Assembly: GCF_003570705.1 (NCBI RefSeq)
Contig: NZ_QWVT01000008.1
Coordinates: 1-64,000 of the forward strand
Length of the DNA stretch: 64,000 bases
Direction of reading: 5' to 3'
DNA from: Mesobacillus zeae
GTDB lineage: Bacteria > Bacillota > Bacilli > Bacillales > Cytobacillaceae
Shown: positions 53,616 through 62,787 of the stretch, piece by piece
Numbering within the stretch: the stretch's first letter is position 1
Layout of the letters: the number at the start of each line of letters is the position of its first letter
Notes under the pieces: model-generated
What the model was told of the DNA's origin: nothing
Seen by the model: the letters and a program-made list of their open reading frames with translations, nothing else
The model's database searches: none
Translations under genes and position numbers: made by a program

Positions 53616-54845
53616 TTATTTATTTTCTTGTACGGCTACCTGGTGGTACGGTTTGCTTGTTTTGGCAAACTGCTTTAATACAAGAGAAGGTCCGCCAAGG
53701 ACAAACAAATAGCGTGCTTCAATAACTTGTTTCATAAAAGCAGCAAACAGGCCGGATATTTTAAAGCCGAATACTTTTCCTACAGCAGCCATTGTTCCAA
53801 TGGAGGCTACTGTGCCTTTATGATGGTATTCAAACGCTTTTTGCGCCTCTCCACGAATAGCTGCAACCAGGTTAGGTGCGCAAGTTTCTGCCTGTTGGAT
53901 TGCAACCTGGGCTGTTGGAGGAAGAGAAGAAGTTTCATTCTTCTTGAAATAGGCAGCGTCACCGATGCAATATATATTTTCCGTTCCTGCAACCCTTAAA
54001 TATTGGTCAACTTCAATCCGGCCCCTGTTGAGGGGAAGGCCAAGTGATTCAAGAATGACATTGCCTCTTACGCCGCCAGACCAGATTAGGGTTCTCGAAG
54101 GAACCTCTGATCCATTATCAAGCTTGATTGAAATGGCATTATACTCAAGGATTTTTGTGGAAGTCATTAGTTCAACACCATTCTTCTTCACAAATTTCGT
54201 TGTAAAATCGATTGCTTCTTTATCAAATCCAGGCAATACGCTTGGGGAGGCCTCAATATTTACGATCCTTGTCTTTTCAACAGGGACATCAAATTTTTTG
54301 CAAAGAGCAGGAATGGCTTCAATGAGTTCACCGACTAGTTCAACGCCAGTGAATCCTGCACCAGCGACTGCAAAGGTAAGGCGGGAAGGATCCTTGTCTT
54401 CTTTGTAGGCATCAAACTGTTTGATGATATGGTGGTAAATCGCTTTTGTTGTCTTAAAGCTTTTGATTTTAAAAGCATGTTCCTCAATTCCCGGGATACC
54501 GAACGTGTTGACATCGAATCCAAGGGCGATCAGCAGATAATCGTATGAAAGCTTCTCGCCGTTTTGAAGACCTACTTGGCGCTTTTCACAATCAACAGAT
54601 TCTACTGTTGCTTTCTTGAAAGTAACCTTATTTGTTTTCAGCAAATCCGGGATGTTCATGGTGATTTTATCGTCCGCGGCGGTGCCGGCTCCAGTTTTAT
54701 GCAGTTGTGTGGCAATATAATGGTATTCGTGCTTGTTGACGAGGGTAACTTCAGCCTCGCCGTTCTTTAACATTTTTTCAAGTTTCCTGCTCGCGATCAA
54801 CCCGCCATATCCTCCGCCGAGAATGACTATCTTTGGTTTCCCCAT
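53616..54845 (-). CDS. ndh: Type II NADH dehydrogenase
   Basis: A 409-aa NDH-2-like flavoprotein (YumB/Ndh class). The FAD motif is VILGGGYGGLIASRKLEK, YDYLLIALGFDVNTFGIPG comes next, the NADH motif is FAVAGAGFTGVELVGE, and the second FAD site is IYCIGDAAYF. The C-terminal amphipathic region is FMKQVIEARYLFVLGG. ATG 54845 follows AGAGGGAT; the ATG at 54863 overlaps that site. It oxidises NADH with quinone reduction at the membrane. An upstream Rex-like site suggests redox control. Confidence 0.88.
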   Translation of the reverse strand: MGKPKIVILGGGYGGLIASRKLEKMLKNGEAEVTLVNKHEYHYIATQLHKTGAGTAADDKITMNIPDLLKTNKVTFKKATVESVDCEKRQVGLQNGEKLSYDYLLIALGFDVNTFGIPGIEEHAFKIKSFKTTKAIYHHIIKQFDAYKEDKDPSRLTFAVAGAGFTGVELVGELIEAIPALCKKFDVPVEKTRIVNIEASPSVLPGFDKEAIDFTTKFVKKNGVELMTSTKILEYNAISIKLDNGSEVPSRTLIWSGGVRGNVILESLGLPLNRGRIEVDQYLRVAGTENIYCIGDAAYFKKNETSSLPPTAQVAIQQAETCAPNLVAAIRGEAQKAFEYHHKGTVASIGTMAAVGKVFGFKISGLFAAFMKQVIEARYLFVLGGPSLVLKQFAKTSKPYHQVAVQENK

Positions 54846-54879
54846 GGTAAATCCCTCTTTCATGTATATAATGATTAGA

Positions 54880-54897
54880 ATGTGAAAAGCTTCACAT
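54880..54897. promoter_or_regulatory. Rex-like operator
   Basis: ATGTGAAAAGCTTCACAT is an 18-bp near-perfect palindrome of TGTGAA-N4-TTCACA form, 35 nt upstream of ndh. It matches the Gram-positive Rex consensus except for the outermost base of each arm. Rex senses NADH/NAD+ and controls ndh in B. subtilis. Confidence 0.6.
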
Positions 54898-55055
54898 GAG
54901 ACTCTAAAAAATAGAGAGCCTCAGCTCAAACTTTCGTTACATTGTTTTCTATCATTAGCTTACGACAAATAATATATCTGCGCAAGGATTTTCGGCACCA
55001 ATTTTATTACAAAACTGGGGCGGAAACGGTTACTCGCGAGAAATTTTAATATTTT

Positions 55056-55091
55056 TAAAAAGGGAGCGCCAAACGGAAGCGCTTCCTTTTT
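55056..55091. terminator. Strong terminator
   Basis: AAAAAGGGAGCGC / GCGCTTCCTTTTT 13-bp stem, symmetrical A/T flanks. It serves the minus-strand gene at 55098. Confidence 0.85.
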
Positions 55092-55097
55092 CATCAC

Positions 55098-55526
55098 TCA
55101 TTCCATCTCTTTTAAATTTAAGGTTTTTGGCGCATCCTGATCGTTCATTAGCCGGATTGTTTCCGCCTGTATTTTCAAAACGATATAGTCAGGATCATCA
55201 GGACTCTTGATCCATTTTTCCATGTGCTCATTCCAGATTCTCGATTTTAAATCCTGGTCTTCCTTTATTTCTGCTGTCCCCTGTATTTCTACAAAGGCAT
55301 CCCCCATTCCTTCTCCGAAATAGCCAAGAAGGATATGGACATTTGGATTTGTTTCGATCTCTTCAGTTTTGTAAGTGTCTTTTGTTGTTGGTGTGTAAAG
55401 AGTCAGCCCTTCATTGAGAAAGGTCATGTAGCGGGAATGAGGTTTATTGTTTTTAATAGTGGCGAGCGAGCCTACTCTATTTCCTTCAAGTACTGATAGA
55501 ACTTTCTGTTTTAATGAATCATTCAT
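55098..55526 (-). CDS. Pyridoxamine 5'-phosphate oxidase-like general stress protein
   Basis: A 142-aa FMN-binding split-barrel protein of the YdaG/general-stress-26 type: VGSLATIKNNKPHSRYMTF, LTLYTPTTKDTYKTEEIETNP and VEIQGTAEIKEDQDLK. The ATG at 55526 follows AAGGAGGAAT; the longer frame to 55601 runs through the terminator of the next gene. The role is in the oxidative/general stress group; ligand specificity is unknown. Confidence 0.85.
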   Translation of the reverse strand: MNDSLKQKVLSVLEGNRVGSLATIKNNKPHSRYMTFLNEGLTLYTPTTKDTYKTEEIETNPNVHILLGYFGEGMGDAFVEIQGTAEIKEDQDLKSRIWNEHMEKWIKSPDDPDYIVLKIQAETIRLMNDQDAPKTLNLKEME

Positions 55527-55573
55527 GCGAATTCCTCCTTGCAAGTGATATGTTCCATTATTCCTTGTTTTGT

Positions 55574-55602
55574 AAAAAAACATGCCCTTGACCAAGGGCA
55601 TG
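55574..55602 (-). terminator. Intrinsic terminator (minus strand)
   Basis: CATGCCCTTG / CAAGGGCATG stem, then T7 on the minus strand, just after the 78-aa gene. Confidence 0.8.
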
Positions 55603-55606
55603 ACAA

Positions 55607-55843
55607 TTACAAGTTATTGTCGAAATCCATATTGTATTTTTTTTCAGAAGAGGACGTATCTTTTGAATGCCGCCCTTTCTTTTCTTCACGCTGCTCTTCC
55701 TTCAAATCCTCCAGCGGGATAGGGTCTACTGTTTGTTCTTCTTCAAACATCTCGTGAAGGGTTTTGTTGTCCGTTGTAAACTGCTCAGAGTTGTCCATTC
55801 CATTCTGGGCCTTTCTGTCTGTGTATTTTTCTTTTTCCTTCAT
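55607..55843 (-). CDS. Small hydrophilic hypothetical protein
   Basis: A 78-aa charged protein (about half Glu/Asp/Lys/Arg) without hydrophobic segments, probably disordered. A GGGGTGATT site lies 6 nt before ATG 55843 and it has its own terminator, which supports it as a real gene. I do not recognise a family. Small charged proteins like this are common among Bacillus stress or spore-associated genes. Confidence 0.6.
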   Translation of the reverse strand: MKEKEKYTDRKAQNGMDNSEQFTTDNKTLHEMFEEEQTVDPIPLEDLKEEQREEKKGRHSKDTSSSEKKYNMDFDNNL

Positions 55844-55889
55844 CGGAAATCACCCCGTAATCCTAATTTTATAGAAATACACGAACGTA

Positions 55890-56014
55890 TTAGCTGTTTG
55901 TTCTGTTTTCCTCCTGCGGCTTTTCTGGTTCACGTTCAGGTTCTATATCCTTGTTGCTGCTTTCTTTTTGGCTTGTTCCAACGAGTCGTTATTTTTTCCT
56001 TTTTTGGCACCCAT
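55890..56014 (-). pseudogene. Very small Lys/Glu-rich gene with a frameshift
   Basis: ATG 56014 follows a strong AGAGGAGGT site and reads MGAKKGKNNDSLEQAKKKAA. Within a few codons it hits TAG, while another frame continues SNKDIEPEREPEKPQEENR to a TAA at 55890-55892. One indel would join them into about 41 aa. No family recognised. It could also simply be a 23-aa peptide. Confidence 0.45.
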
Positions 56015-56229
56015 ATCTATACCTCCTCTTTTTATATGCTTATCCTTACCGTACCCGCTATACCCCGAATGAAAACTAGCTCATAATCGAACCATCTTTT
56101 AGGTATAAAGACAGACTGCAAGTGGCAAAACATAATGTAGTATTGATAAAATTGGCAGTTACTGGTTTGCGGTAGACTGTATCGCGATTAGATGAAATCA
56201 GAAGGAGCAGGAAAGGTGTCGTTATAAAA

Positions 56230-57042
56230 ATGAAAACAGGGGATCTGCTGATCATTGGCGGCAATGAAGAAAAATGCAAAAAGGGAGACATCCTCGCAGC
56301 ATTCATTAAGCTTTCTAAAAAAATGCCTGGCCCTGTAGGTATTCTGCCAGCCGCTTCAAAGATTCCGGAACAAGTGAGCAGCGATTATAAAAAGGTCTTC
56401 AGTTCGCTTGGTGCGGAGGATCTTATTGTTATAGATGCATCATCTAAGGCAAAGGCCGAGACACAATCAACTCTCGATGCTGTTTCAGAATTATCAGCAC
56501 TTTTTATTACCGGCGGAGACCAAAAAAGGCTGTCCGATTTTATCAGAGGGACTTCCTTGCATCGTCTTCTAACAGAAAGGTGGAGATCGGGAATGCTGAT
56601 AGGAGGAACAAGTGCGGGAGCATCAATCATGGGGAAGACAATGATTATTTATTCCGAGATGAAGAGTAATGATGACCACCTTTTCATAGAAATGGGCAAA
56701 GGCTTTGGGTTCGTCGACAGCCTTTTGATCGACCAGCATTTTTCCCAGCGTGGGCGATTTGGCCGTTTGATTGGGGCTGTTGCTGAAAATAAAGAACTGA
56801 TGGGTATTGGAATAGATGAAAATACTGCCATTTTGGTAAGCGAAAATAAATTTAAAGTAATAGGAGAACATCAGGTATTTGTCATTGATGGAAACAGCGG
56901 CACTCTTGTCGATTCTGTAAAGACGGAAAGAGGCGGAGAAGAGATGACCATTACCGATTTTAAGCTGCATACACTAACCAGCGGCTACAGCTTTGATCTG
57001 ACTTCTAGGAAAATACTGTCGGGGAAAGAGGAGCTTAAATGA
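56230..57042 (+). CDS. cphB: Cyanophycinase
   Basis: A 270-aa serine exopeptidase of the S51 family that cuts cyanophycin to beta-Asp-Arg dipeptides. The nucleophile Ser is in IGGTSAGAS. LFITGGDQKRL and LLIDQHFSQRGRFGRL supply the His and substrate pocket. No signal peptide, so it acts on intracellular polymer. The ATG at 56230 has only a weak GGTGTCGTTA-type upstream site. It overlaps the synthetase gene by 4 nt (ATGA). Confidence 0.92.
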   Translation: MKTGDLLIIGGNEEKCKKGDILAAFIKLSKKMPGPVGILPAASKIPEQVSSDYKKVFSSLGAEDLIVIDASSKAKAETQSTLDAVSELSALFITGGDQKRLSDFIRGTSLHRLLTERWRSGMLIGGTSAGASIMGKTMIIYSEMKSNDDHLFIEMGKGFGFVDSLLIDQHFSQRGRFGRLIGAVAENKELMGIGIDENTAILVSENKFKVIGEHQVFVIDGNSGTLVDSVKTERGGEEMTITDFKLHTLTSGYSFDLTSRKILSGKEELK

Positions 57043-59663
57043 AAATCAATCGTGTCAGATATTTGAGAGGACCGAACTACTTCAATTACAGGCCGATGAT
57101 TTGGATTGAACTTGATCTCGAAGAACTTGAGTTTCAGCCTTCAAGTAAAATACCCGGGTTTGCCGATAAACTGTTGGAAATTCTTCCTGGATTGGCGAAG
57201 CATACTTGTTCAAGAGGGTATGAAGGAGGTTTTGCGGAGCGCCTTCGGGAAGGTACTTGGATGGGGCATATTCTGGAGCATATGGCGATCGAGCTGCAGA
57301 TAATGGCAGGGATAGATGTAAAGCATGGCAAAACCATTACTGGCGGCGAAAAAGGCATATATTACGTTACGTATGAATATAAGGAACAAAAATCCGGCTT
57401 TTTGGCATTTGAGTTAGCAATGGACATTGCTGGCAAAATATTAAAAAGTGGAAAAGCTGCCCCGGATATATCAGGCAGTGTCGCAACTCTGGGCACTGCG
57501 TATTATGAAAATAAGCTCGGGCCAAGCACTGAGGCAATTTACGAGGCTGCATTGGCCATGAAAATCCCTGCTGAAAGGGTTAGAAAAGACAGCCTTCTAA
57601 GACTTGGCACCGGCTCAAAACAGAAGTGGGTCCAAGCAACCATCACAAGTGAGACCCCCTTTTTGGCAGTGGAAAATTCATGTGACAAACAAGCAACCAA
57701 GGACATCCTTCAAAGCTGCGGTCTCCCTGTTCCAAAAGGCGAAGCAGTGACTGAGTTGAGTGGAATATTCAAGGCATCCAAAAGCATTGGCTATCCTCTT
57801 GTTGTTAAACCGTTGAGCGGCAGGCAGGGACAGGGCGTGATTACGAACATCATGAACAGGGATGAACTGTTTAATGTCGTTAATTGCCTGGACAAACATG
57901 TGAAAGATTACATTGTTGAAAAGTATTATGAAGGCAATGATTACCGCCTTTTGGTTGTAGGAAAAAAACTGGCGGCGGCGAGCATGAGAATACCCCCGTT
58001 TATCATCGGAAATGGACAAGACAGCATCCGGAAACTGATTGCCATTGAGAATACAAATCCGCTGCGGGGGGAAGGGCATGAAAAGCCTATGACAAAAATC
58101 CCACTGAATTACACTGTTTCGTGTTTTCTCGAGAAGTTCGATCTTTCGCTAGATTCAATCCCAGAGAAAGGACAGGTCGTCCAAGTGGTAGGCAACGCCA
58201 ATCTCTCGACAGGTGGCCAGGCAATCGATGTTACGGAAGAAGTCCATCCTGAAGTGGCTGAAATTGCTGTGAATGCAGCCATGGCGGTAGGTCTTGATGT
58301 AGCTGGGATTGATTTTATCAGCAAGGATATTTCCAAGCCTTTCGATCCAGCCAATTCTGTGATTATTGAAGTTAACGCGGCACCTGGCATCAGAATGCAC
58401 CATTATCCTAGCAAAGGGAAAAGTCGTAACGCTGGAAAAGCAATTGTCGAACATTTGTTTAACAGCAGAGGAGAAGCGGCAATACCAGTCATCGCGGTGA
58501 CCGGGACTAATGGAAAGACAACAACTACAAGGCTAATCAAGCACTTACTCGAAGGCCCTGGAAAAACAATTGGAATGACGAATTCGGACGGAGTCTATAT
58601 CGGGAACCGCTGCATCGATGAAGGTGATTGCAGCGGGCCAATCAGTGCGCGGAAAGTTCTTGCAAACCCCGCTGTTGATCTTGCTGTTCTTGAGACAGCC
58701 CGGGGCGGGATGCTGCGTGAAGGGCTTGCTTTCCGGCACTGTGATGCTGCAGTTGTTACCAATGTGGACGAGGATCACCTCGGTTTGGATGGAATTGATA
58801 CATTTGGACAGCTTGTTAAGTTAAAGCGCTTAATCACTGAGGTGGTAATTGACGAAGGGCACAGTATCTTGAATGCCGATGATCCGGAAGTGGCCAAAAT
58901 GGCGGAATATACGAAAGGTCAGGTTATTTTCACTTCATTGAACGAAAAAAATGAACATATTCAACAGTCCATTACCAATGGAAATCCGGCCTGGTTTTTA
59001 AATGATGACGGATGGATAATTCACGCTGAAATTGGAGGGGAACTGGTTCGGTTTCTGCCTGCGGCTGAAATTCCTGTTACAATTGAAGGAAGTGCACGCC
59101 ACAATATTGCTAATCTCCTTCAGGCACTTGCAGCGGCAAAATCTCAGGGAGCGGAACTTGAAATTCTTAAAGAAAAGTCGCTGACTTTTATTCCGGACTT
59201 TCGTTATTCAAAAGGACGCTTTAATATACTTGAAATAAAGGGCAGAAATGTAATTGTTGATTATGCCCATAACATCGCCGGACTCCAAGCTGTTTTCGGT
59301 ACAGTGGCAGCACTGAAAAAAAACAGGCTGCTTACGGTCCTTTCCGCGCCGGGTGACAGGCTAGACAGCGATATTATGGAAATGGGAAAAATATCAGCTA
59401 GTCAAACTGATTTGTTCGTGATCAAGGAGGATAGTGATTTAAGGGGACGAAAACCGCTTGAGGCCGCTTTTCTTCTCGAGAAAGCCGCGCTTCACTATAT
59501 TCAGCGTGAAAAAATACATATCGTCCCGGAAGAGCTTGAAGCTTTCCGTAAGGCCTGGGAATTATCGGTGCCGGGAGATACACTATTGCTTCTATATGAG
59601 GAGTTTACAAAGGTTAAGGAATTCATTGCAGCAACAGACAGTAAAACAAGCATTGACCGTTAA
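57039..59663 (+). CDS. cphA: Cyanophycin synthetase
   Basis: An 874-aa enzyme of normal CphA1 length. The N-terminal domain includes HTCSRGYEGGFAERLREGTW. An ATP-grasp domain lies at ~190-470 (VVKPLSGRQGQGV, EVNAAPGIRMHHYP). A Mur-ligase-like domain follows from ~485 with P-loop VTGTNGKTTTTRL, ETARGGMLREG, NVDEDHLG, and DYAHNIAGLQAV. It polymerises Asp and Arg into a nitrogen/carbon reserve. Operon partner cphB allows turnover of the polymer. ATG 57039 with GAGGAG upstream. Confidence 0.93.
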   Translation: MKINRVRYLRGPNYFNYRPMIWIELDLEELEFQPSSKIPGFADKLLEILPGLAKHTCSRGYEGGFAERLREGTWMGHILEHMAIELQIMAGIDVKHGKTITGGEKGIYYVTYEYKEQKSGFLAFELAMDIAGKILKSGKAAPDISGSVATLGTAYYENKLGPSTEAIYEAALAMKIPAERVRKDSLLRLGTGSKQKWVQATITSETPFLAVENSCDKQATKDILQSCGLPVPKGEAVTELSGIFKASKSIGYPLVVKPLSGRQGQGVITNIMNRDELFNVVNCLDKHVKDYIVEKYYEGNDYRLLVVGKKLAAASMRIPPFIIGNGQDSIRKLIAIENTNPLRGEGHEKPMTKIPLNYTVSCFLEKFDLSLDSIPEKGQVVQVVGNANLSTGGQAIDVTEEVHPEVAEIAVNAAMAVGLDVAGIDFISKDISKPFDPANSVIIEVNAAPGIRMHHYPSKGKSRNAGKAIVEHLFNSRGEAAIPVIAVTGTNGKTTTTRLIKHLLEGPGKTIGMTNSDGVYIGNRCIDEGDCSGPISARKVLANPAVDLAVLETARGGMLREGLAFRHCDAAVVTNVDEDHLGLDGIDTFGQLVKLKRLITEVVIDEGHSILNADDPEVAKMAEYTKGQVIFTSLNEKNEHIQQSITNGNPAWFLNDDGWIIHAEIGGELVRFLPAAEIPVTIEGSARHNIANLLQALAAAKSQGAELEILKEKSLTFIPDFRYSKGRFNILEIKGRNVIVDYAHNIAGLQAVFGTVAALKKNRLLTVLSAPGDRLDSDIMEMGKISASQTDLFVIKEDSDLRGRKPLEAAFLLEKAALHYIQREKIHIVPEELEAFRKAWELSVPGDTLLLLYEEFTKVKEFIAATDSKTSIDR

Positions 59664-59680
59664 AAATCACCTTTTTATTG

Positions 59681-59709
59681 CCCGGCTGACCTTTCCGCCG
59701 GGTTTTTCT
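59681..59709 (+). terminator. Terminator of the cyanophycin operon
   Basis: CCCGGC / GCCGGG stem followed by TTTTTC. Confidence 0.75.
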
Positions 59710-59805
59710 TTGGACTCAAAAAGTAAATCGGAAAACTTCTAATAGCCGATCCATGTTCATACTTTCTAAAAAGGACCATCCAAATGGGAGGGATCTTAAG
59801 GAGCA

Positions 59806-60543
59806 ATGATCACATTCGATGGAAACCAGCAAGGAATCGATTCTGGCAAACTAAGAGGGAGTGAACTCATTATTTATCGTTCCCTTGAAACTGCCCGTCA
59901 TGTGTTTATATACCAATCAGCTGGAGAGTTGATGTTCGATATTGTGTTAAGAAAAAATATCATTGAGTCATCCAGGAACATGCTGGCCAGCGGAGCGGCA
60001 TTTACTTCTTTCCAATACTCTTCCTTCAATCCTGCGTTCTGGTCGCGTACTGACAGCGGATATCTCTTAAGGCCTGATGTGTTGCCGTCAGACGCTGTCA
60101 GGGATGTATACATCAACGGAAAGTCTTATGGCTTTGAGTGTTCGACTGCAATGGTGCTGATATTCTACAAAGCTGTATTGGAATCGATCAGGGAGTCGGA
60201 CTTCAATTATTTGTTCGGCGGATTGCTTGTTTGGAATTGGCACCACGACCCTGATCTTGCTATCATAACAATGCCAGGAACCGAGTTCATTCCTGGTGAT
60301 GTGATTTATTTTAATAATCCTGAATTTAAAGAGTCCATCTGGAGGGGAGAAAATGCCGTCCTACTTGAAAATGGGCAATTTTATGGGCATGGAGTCGGGA
60401 TTGCCTCGGCAAGCGAAATAATAGCCGGCTTAAATTCATTAAGAAGGGAAGGCGCTGTAATAAGTGCCTACATGCTGGACCAGCACAGCAGGTTAAATAC
60501 ACGGTACCTATACCGTTTTTCTAACTATGGTTCCACTATTTAA
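59806..60543 (+). CDS. tgl: Spore coat protein-glutamine gamma-glutamyltransferase
   Basis: A 245-aa transglutaminase, the same length as B. subtilis Tgl, which cross-links spore coat proteins. The catalytic Cys112 is in GFECSTAMV. WNWHHDPDL, GTEFIPGDVIYFNNPEF, WRGENAVLL and GHGVGIASASEII match the family. ATG 59806 lies very close to AAGGAG, with an additional GGGAGGG further up. A mother-cell sigma factor (sigma-E/K) would be expected, but I cannot point to a convincing box. Its 3' end overlaps the convergent GDPD gene. Confidence 0.92.
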   Translation: MITFDGNQQGIDSGKLRGSELIIYRSLETARHVFIYQSAGELMFDIVLRKNIIESSRNMLASGAAFTSFQYSSFNPAFWSRTDSGYLLRPDVLPSDAVRDVYINGKSYGFECSTAMVLIFYKAVLESIRESDFNYLFGGLLVWNWHHDPDLAIITMPGTEFIPGDVIYFNNPEFKESIWRGENAVLLENGQFYGHGVGIASASEIIAGLNSLRREGAVISAYMLDQHSRLNTRYLYRFSNYGSTI

Positions 60544-61369
60544 GGCTGCTGTCATGAACGTCAACGAAATCTGTCACCACGCCGTCCAATCCAGTATTTG
60601 CTAGCTCTTCAGCGGTTTGTCTGTCCTGTGCTGTCCATCCAATTACTTTTAAGCTGTGTTTTTGGGCTTTTTTGACGAGTGATGCGTTGACCATTGTAAC
60701 CTTTGGATTAAGATATTGGGCAAATTGAGATATGGCCTTGCACTCTCTTTCCAGAATTCCATAAGGCCTGTGCCGGACTAAAACACCGACAGGAATTGAG
60801 GGAAGGAGTTTTTTTATTTTCATTAGAGAGGCTTTGTCAAACGACTGGATGATGATTCTATCCTTGCCGAGTTGATGGAGCCTTAGTTTTATCAGTTCTG
60901 CTGCAACCTTTTCCTCTATTCCTGGATACAGGGAGGGTTTTTTTAATTCAATCAGGAATCCTGCCTTGCAGCTGTACCTTTCGAGCACTTCAGAAAAAGA
61001 AGGGATTTTTTCGCCTTTAAACCGGGGATGAAACCAGCTACCTGCATCAAGCTTTCGAATTTCCTCAAAAGAGAGGCTGCCGACCTTTCCTTTTCCATTC
61101 GTTGTCCGATCTACTGTCACGTCATGGATAACGACAAGCTTTCCATCGCTTGTTTCCTGGACATCGAATTCCAAATAGTGGGCGCCTTTCTCCAAGGCCT
61201 TGTCAAAAGAGATGATTGTGTTTTCCGGGCAGAGTCCGGCGGCACCTCTATGACCAATCAGTGTTGGAGGACCGTATTTTCTCATTATTCGGGTGTCTGT
61301 GATTTGTCCAGGAATTCGAGCGTTACATATAGAGCCCAGAATTGAAGTAATCCAGTGTAACTTTTTCAA
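60536..61369 (-). CDS. Glycerophosphodiester phosphodiesterase
   Basis: A 277-aa GDPD-domain protein. The catalytic motif GHRGAAGLCPENTI is near residue 40, followed by EFDVQETSDGKLVVIHDVTVDRT and FLIELKKPSLYPG. The C-terminal GLDGVVTDFVDV closes the barrel. TTG 61369 follows GAGGAGGTG. It hydrolyses glycerophosphodiesters to sn-glycerol-3-phosphate. No clear secretion signal, so it is probably cytoplasmic. Confidence 0.9.
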   Translation of the reverse strand: MKKLHWITSILGSICNARIPGQITDTRIMRKYGPPTLIGHRGAAGLCPENTIISFDKALEKGAHYLEFDVQETSDGKLVVIHDVTVDRTTNGKGKVGSLSFEEIRKLDAGSWFHPRFKGEKIPSFSEVLERYSCKAGFLIELKKPSLYPGIEEKVAAELIKLRLHQLGKDRIIIQSFDKASLMKIKKLLPSIPVGVLVRHRPYGILERECKAISQFAQYLNPKVTMVNASLVKKAQKHSLKVIGWTAQDRQTAEELANTGLDGVVTDFVDVHDSSLK

Positions 61370-61568
61370 TGATTTTCACCTCCTCAGTTTAACTTCTTTG
61401 TATTATGGTCTATCCTTCCTGGTTGGTCAATAAGTATTCGATTCGGCCGCATGCATCGTTCATTTATGAACCTTCCCAAGAATAGGCGAATTTTTTTTAA
61501 GCTTTTTATTGCACAAATAGCCCCTTCTGAATAGGATATATTGAAATTCGAAAAGGAGGTAATTATAA

Positions 61569-61673
61569 ATGGCTGACGGTTGCGGACATGGCGGAGGTTT
61601 CGCCCTTCTGGTTGTGTTGTTCATTCTGCTTATTATTATCGGTGCTTCTTGGGGTTGCGGCGGTTTCTGCTGA
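61569..61673 (+). CDS. YjcZ-family sporulation microprotein
   Basis: A 34-aa peptide: Gly/Cys-rich head MADGCGHGGGFALL, a single hydrophobic helix LLVVLFILLIIIGAS, and a GCGGFC tail. A strong AAAAGGAGGT site precedes the ATG. Too small for an ordinary gene finder. The YjcZ/YtrH-like family is found in spore formers and is sporulation-linked. It lies beside tgl and another copy. Confidence 0.85.
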   Translation: MADGCGHGGGFALLVVLFILLIIIGASWGCGGFC

Positions 61674-61803
61674 TTAGACTCCTGAAAAACAGCAAGTAAT
61701 TGCCTTTTAGCAGGAAATTCAGTTTTTCGGGTTTCCTGCATGAGGGCTGTATATTTTTAAAAAAATGGAATTAGTCTTTATCCTGAAAGAAGGAGGAAAC
61801 AAT

Positions 61804-61938
61804 ATGGGATATGGATACGGCGGAGGCTATGGCTTCGGTGGCGGCGGCTTCGGAGGTTGTGGAATAGGGAACTGCTTTGTGCTGATTGTAGTCCTGTTCA
61901 TTCTCCTGATCATTGTAGGCTGTGCCTGCTTCAACTAA
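61804..61938 (+). CDS. YjcZ-family sporulation microprotein, second copy
   Basis: A 44-aa peptide with a long Gly/Tyr/Phe-rich head (MGYGYGGGYGFGGGGFGG), then the YjcZ helix CFVLIVVLFILLIIVGCACF. A strong AGAAGGAGGA site precedes ATG 61804. The helix is the same as in the first copy, so it is a tandem duplicate with an extended head. A terminator follows at once. Confidence 0.85.
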   Translation: MGYGYGGGYGFGGGGFGGCGIGNCFVLIVVLFILLIIVGCACFN

Positions 61939-61948
61939 AAATAGATGG

Positions 61949-61976
61949 CGGCAGGATTTATTCCTGCCGTTTTTTC
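61949..61976 (+). terminator. Terminator after the YjcZ pair
   Basis: CGGCAGG / CCTGCCG stem, then TTTTTT. Confidence 0.85.
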
Positions 61977-62084
61977 GTGTAGGTGTTTTACTCAGGAATC
62001 CAACCAGGTTTCACCTCTTCGGTAAGAGGGTAGTGGTTTATTTGTGTCTAAATCGACTTTAATACATATGCTGGAGAGGATTTT

Positions 62085-62663
62085 ATGAAAAAGGGACAAT
62101 TAATTTTGGCTGGTACCATCATCTTCCTCGGTGTGCTGACAGGCTGCGGCGAAGATGGTAAACAGGCTGAAAAAGAAAAAACAAAAGACGGGAGGACAAT
62201 CGTAGAATTCTGGTCTTTTTGGGGATCTGAGACAAGAGGTCCTGTTATTGAAAAGATCATAAAAGATTTTAATGATTCCCAGGACCAAGTCTTTGTGAAG
62301 CACACTTTCCTCCCATGGGGAGACATATGGACTAAGAACTTAGCTTCGGTTAAAGCAGGCAATCCTGGTGATGTGATTATCAATGATATCAATTCGGTTG
62401 CTCTAAGAGCAGAAAATAAACAAGTTGAAGATTTAAGCAAATATCTTGATAATACTTTCCAGGAAAGGTTTTATCCAAACCTCTGGGAAACGGTACTTCA
62501 TGATAGTAAGCCTTATGCAGTACCGTTCAATACCGATACACGCCTGTTATTTTACAATAAAACAGCGTTCAGGGAAGCAGGGCTGGATCCCAATAAGCCG
62601 CCGGAAACATGGACAGAACTAGAGCACTTTGCTAAAAAGCTTGATGATATAAAGCAGAAATGA
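62085..62663 (+). pseudogene. Truncated family 1 extracellular solute-binding lipoprotein
   Basis: A 192-aa fragment of a sugar-type ABC binding protein. The lipobox is LTGC at Cys21. VEFWSFWGSETRGPVIEKII, GNPGDVIINDINSV and YAVPFNTDTRLLFYNKTAF are the N-terminal half of the fold. Normal members are about 420 aa, and here it stops at ELEHFAKKLDDIKQK, right where the second lobe should start. There are no permease genes. It is a 3'-deleted gene, though still translatable with a good start. Confidence 0.8.
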
Positions 62664-62787
62664 ATAGCCATAACTCTTTGAAGAGGGAAGGGAATCCTTC
62701 TCTCTTTGCTTTACGTATTACTTTTTAACATATAGAAGGTTTTAATGTTTCTTCCAAAAAAAGATTGAAAATACATGCCCCGGATGA

